Shown here piece after piece: positions 13,401-24,295 of a stretch of 64,000 nucleotides of DNA (position 1 is the stretch's first letter; every line of letters begins with the position of its first letter). Under the pieces are notes generated by a model. It worked only from the letters and a program-made list of their open reading frames with translations. It was not told the DNA's origin and did not search any database. A program made the translations under genes and the position numbers. The DNA is from Phaeosaccion multiseriatum (Eukaryota > Ochrophyta, other classes): positions 1,116,001-1,180,000 of the forward strand of contig OZ218951.1 of NCBI GenBank assembly GCA_965112735.1. Reading direction: 5' to 3'.

Positions 13401-14011
13401 GCTCCTCGTGCTCGTACTCGATACCCTGTGCGGCGCAAGAGGCCGCGCAGCCAGAGGGGGAGGTGCAGGGGGGATCTTCCTCGGCAAAACACTCGAGGCC
13501 TGTCCACCCAGAGGGCACCCGGCGCAGGCACGCAAACTCGGGAATCAAGTCTTCCCTCATTTTCCGGTTGAATTGCGCTCGTGCGTGTCTGAGCTGCGCG
13601 ACTGCATCCATGACATGCTCCTGTGCCTCCTCCTGTGTCTGCTGCTGCGTCTGCTGCTGTTGCTGCTGAGGAGCACCTCTCTCATTCTCCTCATTCCATT
13701 GTTCTGCGGCGAGGGTGGGGGGAATGCGGCAGTGCAAACAAACCCAGAGTTAGAACTGGCAAAGAAGGGTACTGAACATGGACTGGGACCGGCGGGGAGA
13801 GCGCAAGCGGGAAGACCGGGCCAATGTGGAGGCTGTTTTTGACCACCACCCTGCCCAGGGCTCTCTCAAGTTTCTCACCTGTAGACCCCAACGCGGCCGC
13901 TGAAATTTCCGCCAATGCCGCTGACGGCTCGGCTGCAAACGTCTGCTTCACCCCCCTCGCGCACGCCGCCAGTCCTACCCACCCCAAGAGGAGAGAGGGG
14001 CGGCGAGGCAT
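2317..14011 (-). CDS. Giant polytopic membrane protein with Cys-rich ectodomain (2603 aa), family not recognised
   Basis: Twenty exons join in frame: 14011-13879, 13703-13219, 13093-12932, 12648-12477, 12213-11872, 11603-11391, 11101-10814, 10542-10406, 10281-10077, 9946-9614, 9495-9233, 9085-9041, 8889-8603, 8400-8315, 8071-7666, 7416-7331, 7146-6634, 6442-6326, 6059-5400, 5195-2317. A signal peptide (residues 1-26, start MPRRPSLLLGW) leads into about 610 lumenal or extracellular residues with many cysteines and a Pro/Thr stretch of PT-x-AP type. About nine membrane helices follow (near residues 645, 680, 795, 1033, 1065, 1363, 1390, 1425 and 1461), then a tail of about 960 residues rich in Gly, Ala, Ser, Asp and Glu. 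The plan resembles receptor- or channel-like proteins of protists, but I see no diagnostic domain. The tail holds three copies of a 12-residue HRDRNSSSDPSS repeat. Exon 11 uses donor GTTCGT and exon 3 has a weak acceptor. Confidence 0.75.
4080..4375 (-). repeat. GCA/GCN repeat coding for a poly-alanine tract
   Basis: Nearly 300 bp of imperfect trinucleotide repeat lie in the last exon of the giant membrane protein and encode long Ala runs with Thr/Pro/Val interruptions. The frame stays open throughout. One variant copy of the window's dispersed 15-bp word lies inside it (4158-4172). Confidence 0.75.
4997..5090 (-). repeat. 36-bp tandem repeat, 2.6 copies, in coding sequence
   Basis: Copies lie at 4997-5032, 5033-5068 and 5069-5090 (truncated), with no mismatch between the two full units. 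The period is 12 codons, and on the minus strand it gives the peptide repeat HRDRNSSSDPSS in the cytoplasmic tail of the giant membrane protein. The identity suggests recent expansion. Confidence 0.9.
6549..6584. repeat. CAA/AAC trinucleotide microsatellite in an intron
   Basis: About 12 CAA units lie inside the intron between 6442 and 6634 of the giant membrane protein gene. Confidence 0.85.
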
Positions 14012-14478
14012 CCCTGACCCAAGGGCTCCCAGATAATCCAATTTTTTGGCGTTTGGCGCCGCACAAGCTGACGCTGGAGCAGGTTGCGCGCCGCCTGCTT
14101 GCCGTGGTCTTACCCTCCCTTCTCTGCAGCCCCTTGCCTGGCTGTTTGCTCTGCTTACGTGCGCTGCCTGCCAACAGCAACGCCTTTTAACGCGAGACAC
14201 ATCCTGGGTCCTGGAGAAATATTTTGACAGATTGAATTCGGCTTTTCTTGAGTTTCGTTTTGATGGCCTGGGTGCGTATCTCCACGCAGAACAACAAGAG
14301 CAGAGCAAAGACTAAAAACAGAGCACAGAGCATTAGTAATAAAAGAGCAGAGATACAAAGGTGCCTAGATCCATCCCGACCAACGCCTTGTCGAGCCTCG
14401 CCGCAAAAGGGACAGGGACGAACTAACTCTTCTCCTTGCGGACGGGCCGTGAGACAAGACGTAAAATCAAAGGAGAAA
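14012..14478. promoter_or_regulatory. Divergent intergenic/5' UTR region
   Basis: This 467-bp spacer separates the start codons of the giant membrane protein (minus) and the kinase (plus) and must hold both promoters. The kinase frame stays open upstream to an ATG at 14263, so part of it may be coding. I see no unambiguous TATA box. Confidence 0.5.
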
Positions 14479-15888
14479 ATGCTTCATCTGCGGCGGGGGG
14501 GGCGTGGTATCGACCTCAACCTCCTGCGGCACAGTCGCCTTAGGCGGAGGAGGCCACGACCAGCAGCTACTATCTCATGTTTGAGGAGGCAGTTGACCCA
14601 CCTTCAAGTGGGGCAAGCGGAGGGGGAAGGGGGGCAGGCGGGGGGGCAACAACAAGAGGGGCAGGAGCAGCAGCGGCGTCAGTACCACTACCGGCAGCAA
14701 CGGCAAGAGGAGGAGGAGCGGCGACAATGGGAACGGACGTATGCAATGATGGGTGCGGGGGGCATGTTCTTTGCGGCGGCTGGGCTGTGCGTACTCGACG
14801 CGGCGGAGGGCAAGAAGGAGAGTGAAGGGGGGGTACGGGGCGGGAGAAGAGGAGCAGATTGGAGAGGGAGGGGAAGGGGGTGGGGAGACGGCGGCTGCGT
14901 GCAGTGCGAAGGGAACAGTGCTGTTCGTATGTTCCAACTTGGCGATCGAGGGCAGGGAGGAGTGCAGGCCCAAAAGCACCACAGCATTAAGGATAATTAC
15001 GACATTGGCAAGCCCCTGGGGGAAGGCGCCTACGGCATGGTGTACGAGGCAAGGGCGGTGCACTCGGGGGAGCGCGTGGCGGTGAAGAAGATTAGCAAGA
15101 GCCAGCTGGGGGAGGAGGGCTTTTTACGAGAGCTCAACACGCTCAAACGCATCCACAGAGAGGGGGGTCATCCGAACATTGCGGGGGTGAAGGACTATCA
15201 CGAGGATAACAAGTTCTTCTACGTCATCATGGAGCTGGTGTCCGGGGGGGAGATGTTCGAGCACCTGTGTCAGAATGGGCCTTACTCGGAGGCCAAGGCG
15301 GCGGGCTTCTTGCGGGAGTTGGGGAGGGCCCTCACCTTCTTGCACGGACAGGTGAGAGGGAAGAGAGAGAGGTAGAGGAAGAGGAAGAGGGGAGGGGAGG
15401 GGGGGGGGGGGGGGGGAGGGAGGGAGGGAGGGAGGGGGGCGGAGGGAGGGAGGGAGGGGGGGCAAGGGACGGAGATGACGACATGGATTAACGTCTCTTC
15501 CTCTTCCTCTCCCTCTCTGCAAACCAAATCCAACGTCACTTCCACCGTTCTTGCACGCACACACGCACGGGCACACACTCCTCCTCCTCCTCCTCCTCCT
15601 CCTCTTCCCACCTCCTTCCCTTCCCTGCCTGCCTACCTACCTCCTCCAGAACATTGTCCACGCTGATCTCAAGCCCGAGAACATCATGCTGAGCTCCTGG
15701 GACCTTGACAACTCGTGCCTCAAGGTCAGTTCCAGTGTCACTTCCCCTTCAACACCCACCACCAAGAGGGGATGGATGGGTGGATGGCAGTGGATGGATG
15801 GAGGGCGATGGGTGCATGGATAGATGGATGGAATGCCAATCAAAAGCTGAGACAGACATGTAACCCCCCAACAACCCAACCATGTCAT

Positions 15889-15923
<35 letters not shown>

Positions 15924-18900
15924 AAAAGGTGGTGGACTTTGGCTGCTCCATGAGCAACGGCACCTCCGTGGACATATCCTCAGTGCCGCTGGGCACATGG
16001 GCCTACCTCCCTCCGGAGGCACTTAAGGCAGGGGGGGTGAGTTCGAGGTTCGAGATGTCGCCATCTGTGGATATGTGGGCCGTTGGGGCGATATTGTACG
16101 TCATGCTGAGCGGAGCGCATCCGTTCGACGCTGAGGGTGAGTGGTGAGGGGAGAGGAAGGAGGGAGACAAGAGAGAGAATCTGGGTGCCACCAAGTGGAA
16201 GGACTCGACCTCCAAGCGGTCGCCAGCTGTGACTGAAGCGGCTGGTGATCCAAAGTGTCAGTAATAGCTGTGAGAAGAGATGAGGGTACGGCGATATGTC
16301 TACCTCGTCTCTGTAGATACACAAATAGAACCGACCACAAACACTCCCCTCCCTCCACCCCATCCAACCCCCGAACCCATAAACCAATCAAGCAGGCACT
16401 GCCAAGGATGCTGAAGTGGTGGCACGCATCAAGAGAGGGGATATCCCCATGTCACAACTGGCGGCCGTATCCGACTCCGCCAAGGACCTCATCCTCCGCT
16501 TGATGGCTGTGGACCCCGCTCGCCGCCTGTCTGCCAAGGACATGCTCAATCACCCCTGGGTCAGAGGCGAGACCGCCTCCACTGACATACTGCAGGCACG
16601 TTGGGTTAGGTTAGGTTGGGCTGGACTGGAAGTAAAGTGTCTTCGTGACTTGACTTGGCTTTACTTTACTGTACTCAAATGTCTGTGTGTATCGAAGTAT
16701 GCTCTGACCCCTCCCTCCTCTCTCTCTCTCTCTCTACCTTTCTGCCCGTATGCTTTTTCCCATATACCTGCCCACAGGATAGCGACCAGAAGCTGACTCG
16801 ATTCCAGGGAGTGCTCCGCCAGAAGCTCGAGACGGGCTTTGTCTCTCTCGTGCTCGCCAGCGCCGTCAAAGAGGGGCAATTCTCCAGGGGGTACACGTAC
16901 TCTTTAGACCAGGCGGGTGTGGACGGCGTAGAGGGGGCGTTGGATGTGTTGAAACGTGTGTACTCGGCGTTTGACCGCGACGGGAAGGGCTTCATCAGCG
17001 CCAGGGATATTACAAGAGTGTTGGAGGAGCAAGGCTGTGGGGTGGTGAGCGAGGCGGAGCACGATGCCATGGAGACGGCGTTGGCGAGGAGGAAGAAGAG
17101 GAGAATGAAGAGGAGAAGGAAGGGGAATACTCCTGAGGAGGAGGGGAAGGATGAACAGCAACAGCAGCGACTGGGGCAGGAGGAGGACGAGGAGGAAGGG
17201 GAGGAGGATGAGGGGGAAGAGGGCGGGGAGGGGGAGGAGGAAGAAGACGAGGATAATACGTCGTCCAAGTGGGTGGGTGGGACAGTGGCGTCTTCCTCCG
17301 ATAGTGCCCTCGATGTGCATGAATTCGAAGAGCTCGTCGCCATGCTGAACAACCAACACTACCCAGCCGGCAAGTATGTGTTTCAAGAAGGGGCTTTACC
17401 CGAGGGTCTCTTCTTCATCACAGGGGGAAAGGTGGAGGTGCTGGTGAGGGATGAAAAGGGGCATCAACAGCGGGTGGCCTGTATGGGTCCGGGAGACTTC
17501 TTTGGGGAAGGGGGGTTGGAGAAGAACGTTCCTCGAAGTGTGAGCATCCGCGCCGTGACGCCGTTGGATGCCATCTTCATCAGCAAAGAGAGCTGCGAGC
17601 AGATGTTCCGCGGTACCCAGGTGGCCGAGGCCCTTCGTTCCGTGGCCTTCACCCGGTCCATGGTCCGCACCAAGCGCATTGTAAGAGCGGTGCACTCCAT
17701 CAAACAGATACACTTGATGGAGGGGGAGGTGCTCATTCGGCAGGGGGAGGAGGGCAACAGCCTGTTCACCGTGTGCAGCGGAGAGCTTGACGTCATCAAG
17801 GTCAGTGAGTAGTGAGCGAGTGAGTGAGTGAGTGAGTGAGTGAGTGAGTTGAGTTTGTACTTCAGTGACAGGGGTGAAGGGCGAGAAGATGTGTTGGAGG
17901 GGCTTCCCCCTCCACTGTCTCTCTCTCTCTCTGTGTGTGTGTGTGTCTACTCTGTCTCTTTGTCGCTCTCATCATTTGCGTACTCTGTCCCTGTGATCTG
18001 CTCTGATCTCTGTCCGCCTCCTCTCCGCGTCCTCCTACCTCTCCCTTTCTCTCCCTCACCCTCTCCCTCCCTCCCTCCATCACTCACTCACACTGTCACT
18101 GCACCGCACTGCACTGCCACAGGAGAGCGAGTCCCAGCGCCGCAAGGTGGCCCGCCTCGCCATGGGAAGTTTCTTTGGGGAGATGGCACTGCTCCTCAAG
18201 CAGCCGCGAACCGCCACCGTGTCATGCGGCTCGAAGGAGGGATGCGTCGTGGATGAGATTAAGGGCAACGACTTCCTCAAGCTCGTCATGGCCAAGAGCG
18301 ACCACGTACGTAAGGGGTTAGGCGTAGCCTTATGTAAGGGGTTGGGTTTGTAGTGTGTCACTTACCAGCAGCCAGTGCTTGTTGGAGGTGTCGTGGGTGG
18401 AGCCGGTGGAGTTATCATCTGAAGCTGAGCATCAAGTTATAGGCGGGGGCTGAGGCTTACGCTAAACTGCTCACCCCTCCTTGTCGCGATAGACCAACCC
18501 CACTCGCATGAGGGGTCTCACTGACCGCCTGTCCTGCTGCCCCCTCCTCTCTCTCCCTGCCTCTCTGTCTCTCTATCTGTCTCTCTCTCTCTGTCTCCCT
18601 CGCTCTCTCCCCTCTCTCTCATCTTTTTTTATCTCCCCATTGTCTCCCTCTCTCTCCCCCCCTCTCCGTCTCCCCCCCCCCCCTCTATCTCCCTACCCTC
18701 TTGCCACTGCTATATATACCATACCAAAAAACAGTTCAAGAACGACGTGATGCGCCTGTTGCGTGCCCGTCAGTTCCGCCACGGCATCTACAAGCTCCTC
18801 GTTGAGGCGGGGAGGGGGGCAGGGTCGGGGCAGGACAGCTTCACCATCGACGAGCTCAAGAAGGTGAGTTTGAGCTTGACGGGTTAAGAGTTTCAGTTTA

Positions 18901-19526
18901 GTACACCGCATTCCACCCCCTTCCTATCTAATGCCAAGCGTGATGCTGCCCTCTCTTTCTCTCTCTTTTCTCCTCTATCTCACTTTCGCTCTCCCTTCCT
19001 CCCTCTCTCCCTCCCTGCCTGTCTGCCTGTCTGAGCAAAGGTGTTCGACAGCGTGGCCAGTGGGGGGGAGAAGGGTTACATCACCCTTGACGAGCTCGAG
19101 CAGGCTTTGTCCAGGGTAGACGAGAGCCTCACCGCAGAACAGATCAGGGAGATCATGGCCATATTAGACATGGTAAGTAAGGGGGTTGGTGGGAGAGAGG
19201 GAGGGACCGACGGGAAGGGTTTGGGGGCTGCACGGGGTTTTGTTCTTAAGCCAATGAGAGAGAGGAGAGAGAGAGAGGAGGTGGAATGGGCTTCAGCAGA
19301 CTTCAGCATCTGTCCCCGAGTCTCCTTTGCCTCGGTCGTCATCAGTAACCACCCGCCCCATGGAAGCCGCCATAGATTGCCATATAGATTGGAGACGTCC
19401 TTCGTTCTTTCGTTCTTCGTGTGGCCCATCCGCTCACCACTCACCACTCATCACTCACCACTCCACTCCTCACAGGACTCGAATGGACAAGTGAGCTACG
19501 AAGAGTTTCTTCGCATCATTCTGTGA
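14479..19526 (+). CDS. Protein kinase with EF-hands and tandem cyclic-nucleotide-binding domains
   Basis: Nine exons: 14479-15351, 15650-15724, 15929-16136, 16396-16595, 16778-17800, 18123-18305, 18735-18863, 19041-19172, 19476-19526 (957 aa). A kinase domain (about residues 173-450) has the GEGAYG loop, VAVKK lysine, VHADLKPEN catalytic loop, VVDFG and a YLPPEAL in place of APE. HAD instead of HRD makes it a non-RD kinase. An EF-hand loop DRDGKGFISARD follows at 518-529, then an acidic linker, two cyclic-nucleotide-binding domains (about 640-755, with FGEGG..PRS; about 756-860, with FGEMALLLKQPRTATV), and C-terminal EF-hands including DMDSNGQVSYEE. This suggests one soluble kinase gated by Ca2+ and cAMP or cGMP. 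The fourth intron (16596-16777) starts with GC, not GT. The start could be the in-frame ATG at 14263. Splicing 19522 to 19848 would change the end from IIL to IILWDP. Confidence 0.85.
15352..15649 (+). repeat. Purine block then pyrimidine block in a kinase intron
   Basis: In this intron, 15352-15475 is almost pure G/A with G runs, and 15485-15649 is C/T-rich with a CTC repeat up to the acceptor. The two halves are roughly complementary. No coding sequence is seen. Confidence 0.7.
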
Positions 19527-21120
19527 GTGCCCGGGAGTGAATGCACTAAAGGAGGGAGGGAGGGAGGGAGAGTGAATGCAGAAATGAGGGGGGGAGGGAG
19601 TGAGCGTGTGTGAGAGCGAGGGTACTTCGCTCTCTCACCTGAGCGACCGACACCCTCCGCGCTATGATTACGCCCGTCCTCCCTCTCTCTCTTCTGTCAC
19701 CGACTTTCCCCTCCCCCCTCCCTCCCTCAATCTCTTCTCTCACTGAGTTTCCCCTCCCCCGCCGTCTCTTCCGTCACTACTTTCTCTTCCCCATCCTCTC
19801 TCTTCCTCCGCCCTCAACCGATCCTAACCGTATGCCTCCATCCACAGGTGGGACCCTTGAAGGGGCACTACAGCGTGTTGCAATATGCTCTGTACATACA
19901 TAGAGGAGCGAACTGAACTCACTCACTCACTCACTCACTCACTCACTCACTCACTTGGCTGGGCCAGTTGGGACTGGTGAATGAGCTCTGTAGGTGGGGG
20001 GACCCAAGCACTCGGAGGAGCACAGAAAGAGAGAGAGGGGGGGAGAGAGGAAGCGAAGGAGAGAGTACGGAGGACAAAGGGATTGGGATGGACTGATTTG
20101 GAAATATGTCGGTCGGTTGGTAGGTTGGTCGGTTGGTCGGTCGGTGGGTGAGGGAAGGAAGGAGAAGGAGGAAGGCGGGCGGCACTGCACGTGAGCGCCT
20201 TGTCCATCGATCCATCGGTTGTGCCATGCAGTGCCATACAGTGCCATATTGTGTTGTGGAGGGACTCCGAGTCGGGAAGGAGGCCTGTGCCTGACTCGGG
20301 CTGTCATCGATGGCAGCACACACGCCGAGCAGGGCAGAGAGGAAAAGGGCGTGGTGAGGTCGAAGTCGCCTTCAATTCGATCCCCGTCGACATGAGCCGA
20401 GGCGGGGGTGAAGTATTAATTTTGCCGTGTGAAAAGAAAAAAAGAAATGATGTAAACTGTATTGTAGTGGGGAAGGGGGGGGGGGGGGGTGTACAAAGAA
20501 GCTTTACACGAATGCATACATCAAGTCAATTTCGCTTGCTCCGTGAGGGGCGGCTCGCCATTTGCTGCCATCGAGGGGCCCGGGCGTGTAGTCACCACGG
20601 GTTGCCCCCTCTCAGTGCTTCAGCCACCAAGCCTCTCCTCCCTCCCTCCCTCCCTCCCTCCCTCCTCCCCTCCTCTCCTCTCCTTGGGCCTGCTCTCCGC
20701 ACGGCTCCTTCGCAGTTTAGACCACCGCCTTGCAAGGAGTGACTTTTTACTCTTACCAATCTACATACTTTATTCTGATTCTTTCTCATTCCTTCTCTAT
20801 TGTTACTGTACCTGTTGTATTCGACTCTCCTCCCCTCTCGACACGCTCCCCTCCAGCGCGTGTCGCAAGTGGTAACATGAATCCCCTCAACAAGAGCCCA
20901 GGAGCGCCCCCCTCCCCCCCTTCTCCCGGCCTCTTCCTCTTCCAACTTGTTGGCGTCTGCCGTCCATCCAAGAGCGTCCACCCACTGCAATCCATCCACT
21001 GCCATCCACCCACCCATCCATCCACTGCCATCCATCCATCCATCCATTGGATTTTTTCCACTGCTGTCCATCTAAGACCCTAGGACAGAGAGAGCTTTTT
21101 AACCCCATTGTCCTCCCTCT
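19527..21120. other. Convergent intergenic region rich in simple repeats
   Basis: About 1.6 kb lie between the kinase and strawberry-notch stop codons. It holds a CTCA tetranucleotide array (19918-19954), GGTTGGTCGGT-type repeats (about 20110-20150), CCTC repeats (20637-20668) and CATC/CCAT repeats (about 20965-21050). An alternative last kinase exon could lie at 19848-19860. Short open frames here have repeat-driven composition, and I support no gene. Confidence 0.55.
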
Positions 21121-21683
21121 CTAACAGAGAGAGTCTTCCTCCCAATTGGCTTGGGTTATGAGTGCTGCCAGAATCCCACGCTCTGTCTCCGCCTCCGAGT
21201 CAATCGCCGCCGGCCCAAGGGGGTTGGCCTGGCTCCTGTCAGGAGGCCTGGTTGTGAGCTGCTCGACGAGTGTTCGGAGCCTCCCCTCATCGATTTCCCC
21301 GCCCTTGGAGGGGGGGGGCAACAGCAAGCCGTAGAAGTTACGCTCGGGGTCGTCGGCCGCATCTTCTTCCTCTTGTTCCTCTCCTCCTCCTCCTCCTCCT
21401 CCTCCTCCTCCTCCTCCTCCTCCTCCTCCTGCCTGTCGCAAAGCATAGGGGTTGACGACGCGGCGGGCTCGCGCGTGGTTGACATCCACTGCCATCCCGT
21501 TCTCATCCACTTTGGCCAGGGTAATGACGCACACAGAGGCCCTGGGGGGGCGTCTTGGCCTCCCGTCACGATCCGGTTCGTCTGTCCAGCCGAAGGCCAC
21601 CTGCAGGGCCTTCTCCACCGCTGTGACAGCATAGAACAGCCCTCGCCCTGCAGAGAGAGCGAGAAAGAGAGGGAGAGACAGAG

Positions 21684-21729
<46 letters not shown>

Positions 21730-24257
21730 GGGGCGATACAAACTTTCTGAGATTATGGTTGCGTTAGTTCCACGAACAGTCCAAGAACGATACACACCCA
21801 ACCGCTTTGCTTTGCCAGCAATGCGTAATGTATCGGGTATTCTCTTCTCTCTACATGCGTATGTGTGTGTGTGCGTGTGTGTAAGTCGGTTGGTAGGTTC
21901 GGGAGGGAGTGGATAGGTACGTAGGTGGGTGTACGTAGGTAGGTGGGTAGGTAGGTAGGTGGGTTGGCCGGTAGGTAGGTGGGTGGGTAGGTCGGTAGGT
22001 ACGTAGGTAGGTACATGTAGGTAAGTAGGTTGGTTTGCGTGCACATGCGATGCCCAACTTCTCACCTTTGAGGACGTAGTGCTTCTTCTCCTGGGACTCT
22101 TCCTCCCTCCTCACCCACAAGTCCTCAAGCTGGGCGTCGAGGACTTGTGCCCCATCGTCTTCGACTTCTCCTTCGCCATACTTCTTCCACTGCTTCTTCA
22201 CATGTTCCTTTGTGATGCTCAAAACGCCGTCCTGGGGGCTGTACTGCCTGAGAATACAGGAAACGTGGCGTGAAGAGGAAAGGAGAGGAGGAGGAGGAGG
22301 AGGAGGAGGAGGAGGAGGAGGAGTGAGAGGGGAGGAGGGAAAGCGAGAGCGAGAACGAAGGGGGACAGAAGCAGCACGCACACACACATACACAAGCACG
22401 CACACCCATGTACTTACTTGATGCCCTTTTCCGACCCGGCGAAGCTGACAACATCACCAAGGGTTTCGTCCGTCACGAGGATGACTTTTTGTTTTTGGCC
22501 GAAGCCGCCTCTCGGGGGATTCTTCCTCACAAAGAAGCCCGTGTGCCTGACAAACAAGAAACGAAATGGAGAATTGGTTGGTCGGGGGTTTCGAGAAGGA
22601 GGGAGGGAGGGCTTCGATGTATGGTTTCAATTTCATAAGGTCACATAAACTGAAAACTGAAAACTGAGCAAGTCGTTCGCCCCCCTCTCCCCCTCTCCCC
22701 CTCTCTCTACACCCTTCCCCTCACCTCTATCATTCGCCCCCCTCTCCCCCCCCTCTCCCCCGTCTCTCTCTACACCCTACTTACTTGAGGAGTTTCTTGA
22801 GGGTGTTCCCCTTCCGCACGTCCACGTACTTCCTTGCGTGCTCTACCGCTCTCTCATACACCGATCGCGCGGTTTCAAAGGGGACTCGCGAGTCGCACCG
22901 CAGCTGTAGGGCATATGGGCAGGCAAGGAAGGCAAGGAGGCGGTGTGGCCAGGCAAGGCAAGGCCAGGGTGGGGTGGGAACGAAGCAGGAGTAGGAGAGG
23001 AGCAGCGCCATCAGCACCAGCACCAGAGCACCAGCACCAGCAAGAGAGTAAGGGTGTCAGTGAGCGAGTTTTCCGTCATCAAAGTATTCAGAAGTGCCTC
23101 CCATCGGTCCGAGTCAAAGGGAGGGGGGAAGGGTGAAGGCCTTCGGTAGTGGACAGCAAGTAGTGCTAGTTTCCTCCCTCCCTCCCTCACTTTCTCCCCT
23201 TTCTCCCCCTTCCCTCTCTCTCTACCTCTCCCCTCCCTCCATCCCTCCCCCCCCCCCCTCCCTGCCTACCTCGTCAAGACTGACGTCCACCATCCCGTTG
23301 TACCCATTCACGTAGATCGGCTTGCCATGGGGCAGTGGAACGGGCTGCAAGTAGGTACCCGCAGCCTAAAACAATCACAGGACCACAGGGAGGGAGGGCG
23401 TGACGAGCAAGTGACTTGTGTAAGCGCGAACATCAGCAACAGAGCGATTGGGCATTCACTATCAGCTCTTCTCAGCTCTCCCTCTCCCCCCCCGCCCGAT
23501 TCGGTCGTATCCTTTGCCCCTGTTCTTCTTCTTTCCCCCTTCATCTCCTCTCCTCTCCTCTCCGCTCCCCTCTCCGCCTCTATAGTCTACCTGTCGGAGC
23601 ATCCTCACGCCCACATCCACGCCTCCTTCGCGTTGAGCCATCTGTTTGAACTGATCGAATACGTCACTAAACCACCCGAACACCGCCTTCTGCCGAGCCA
23701 CAGACAGGCACAACAGCCTGTTCAGGAAAGGCCCCTGTGAGGTGTGATGGAGGTGTGGTGAGGTGGGTGTTAAAAGTGGAGGCCGCAGGAGGGCGTTGAT
23801 ACAGCAACAGCAGCAGCAGTCAGTAATAAATCGGCAGCAGAAGCAGTAACAAAGCAGCAGAAGCAGTAGCAACAGCAGATGGTGATACAACAGGAGCAGC
23901 AAAGGGTTTCCGAATGCTCCAATGGTGAATGTCCATGATGTTGGGCTTTTGATGGTTTCAAATCACTCACTCACCACTTGCCCCATGCGGTGGCCCATCC
24001 TTTTCTTGTCCATGAACATCATGTCAGTGAGGTATAGGCTGCAGCACTCTTTGAAGTCTACGGGCTTCTCATCCTGGAGGGGGAGGTGGAGGGGAAGGGG
24101 GGAGGGATGGACACAGGTGGGCAAGGGGTTTGGGTGGGTGGGCGGGTCAGGACCGAAAAAGGGACGGCCTCCGAGAGAGATGGAAAGAGAGAGGGAGAGA
24201 GAGAGGGAGAGAGAGAGAGGGAGAGAGAGGAGAAGAGGAGAGAGAGAGAGACAGAGA

Positions 24258-24295
<38 letters not shown>

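Noticed and set aside
16601-16622. Telomere-like TTAGG-type repeats (also looser forms near 8100-8160)
   Set aside because: Only two or three degenerate units occur inside introns, and genes continue on both sides, so this is not a chromosome end or clear interstitial telomere.
20191-20742. Plus-strand open frame in the kinase/SBNO spacer
   Set aside because: It runs through CCTC repeats and G-runs, lacks motifs and shows no splice continuity with either neighbour.
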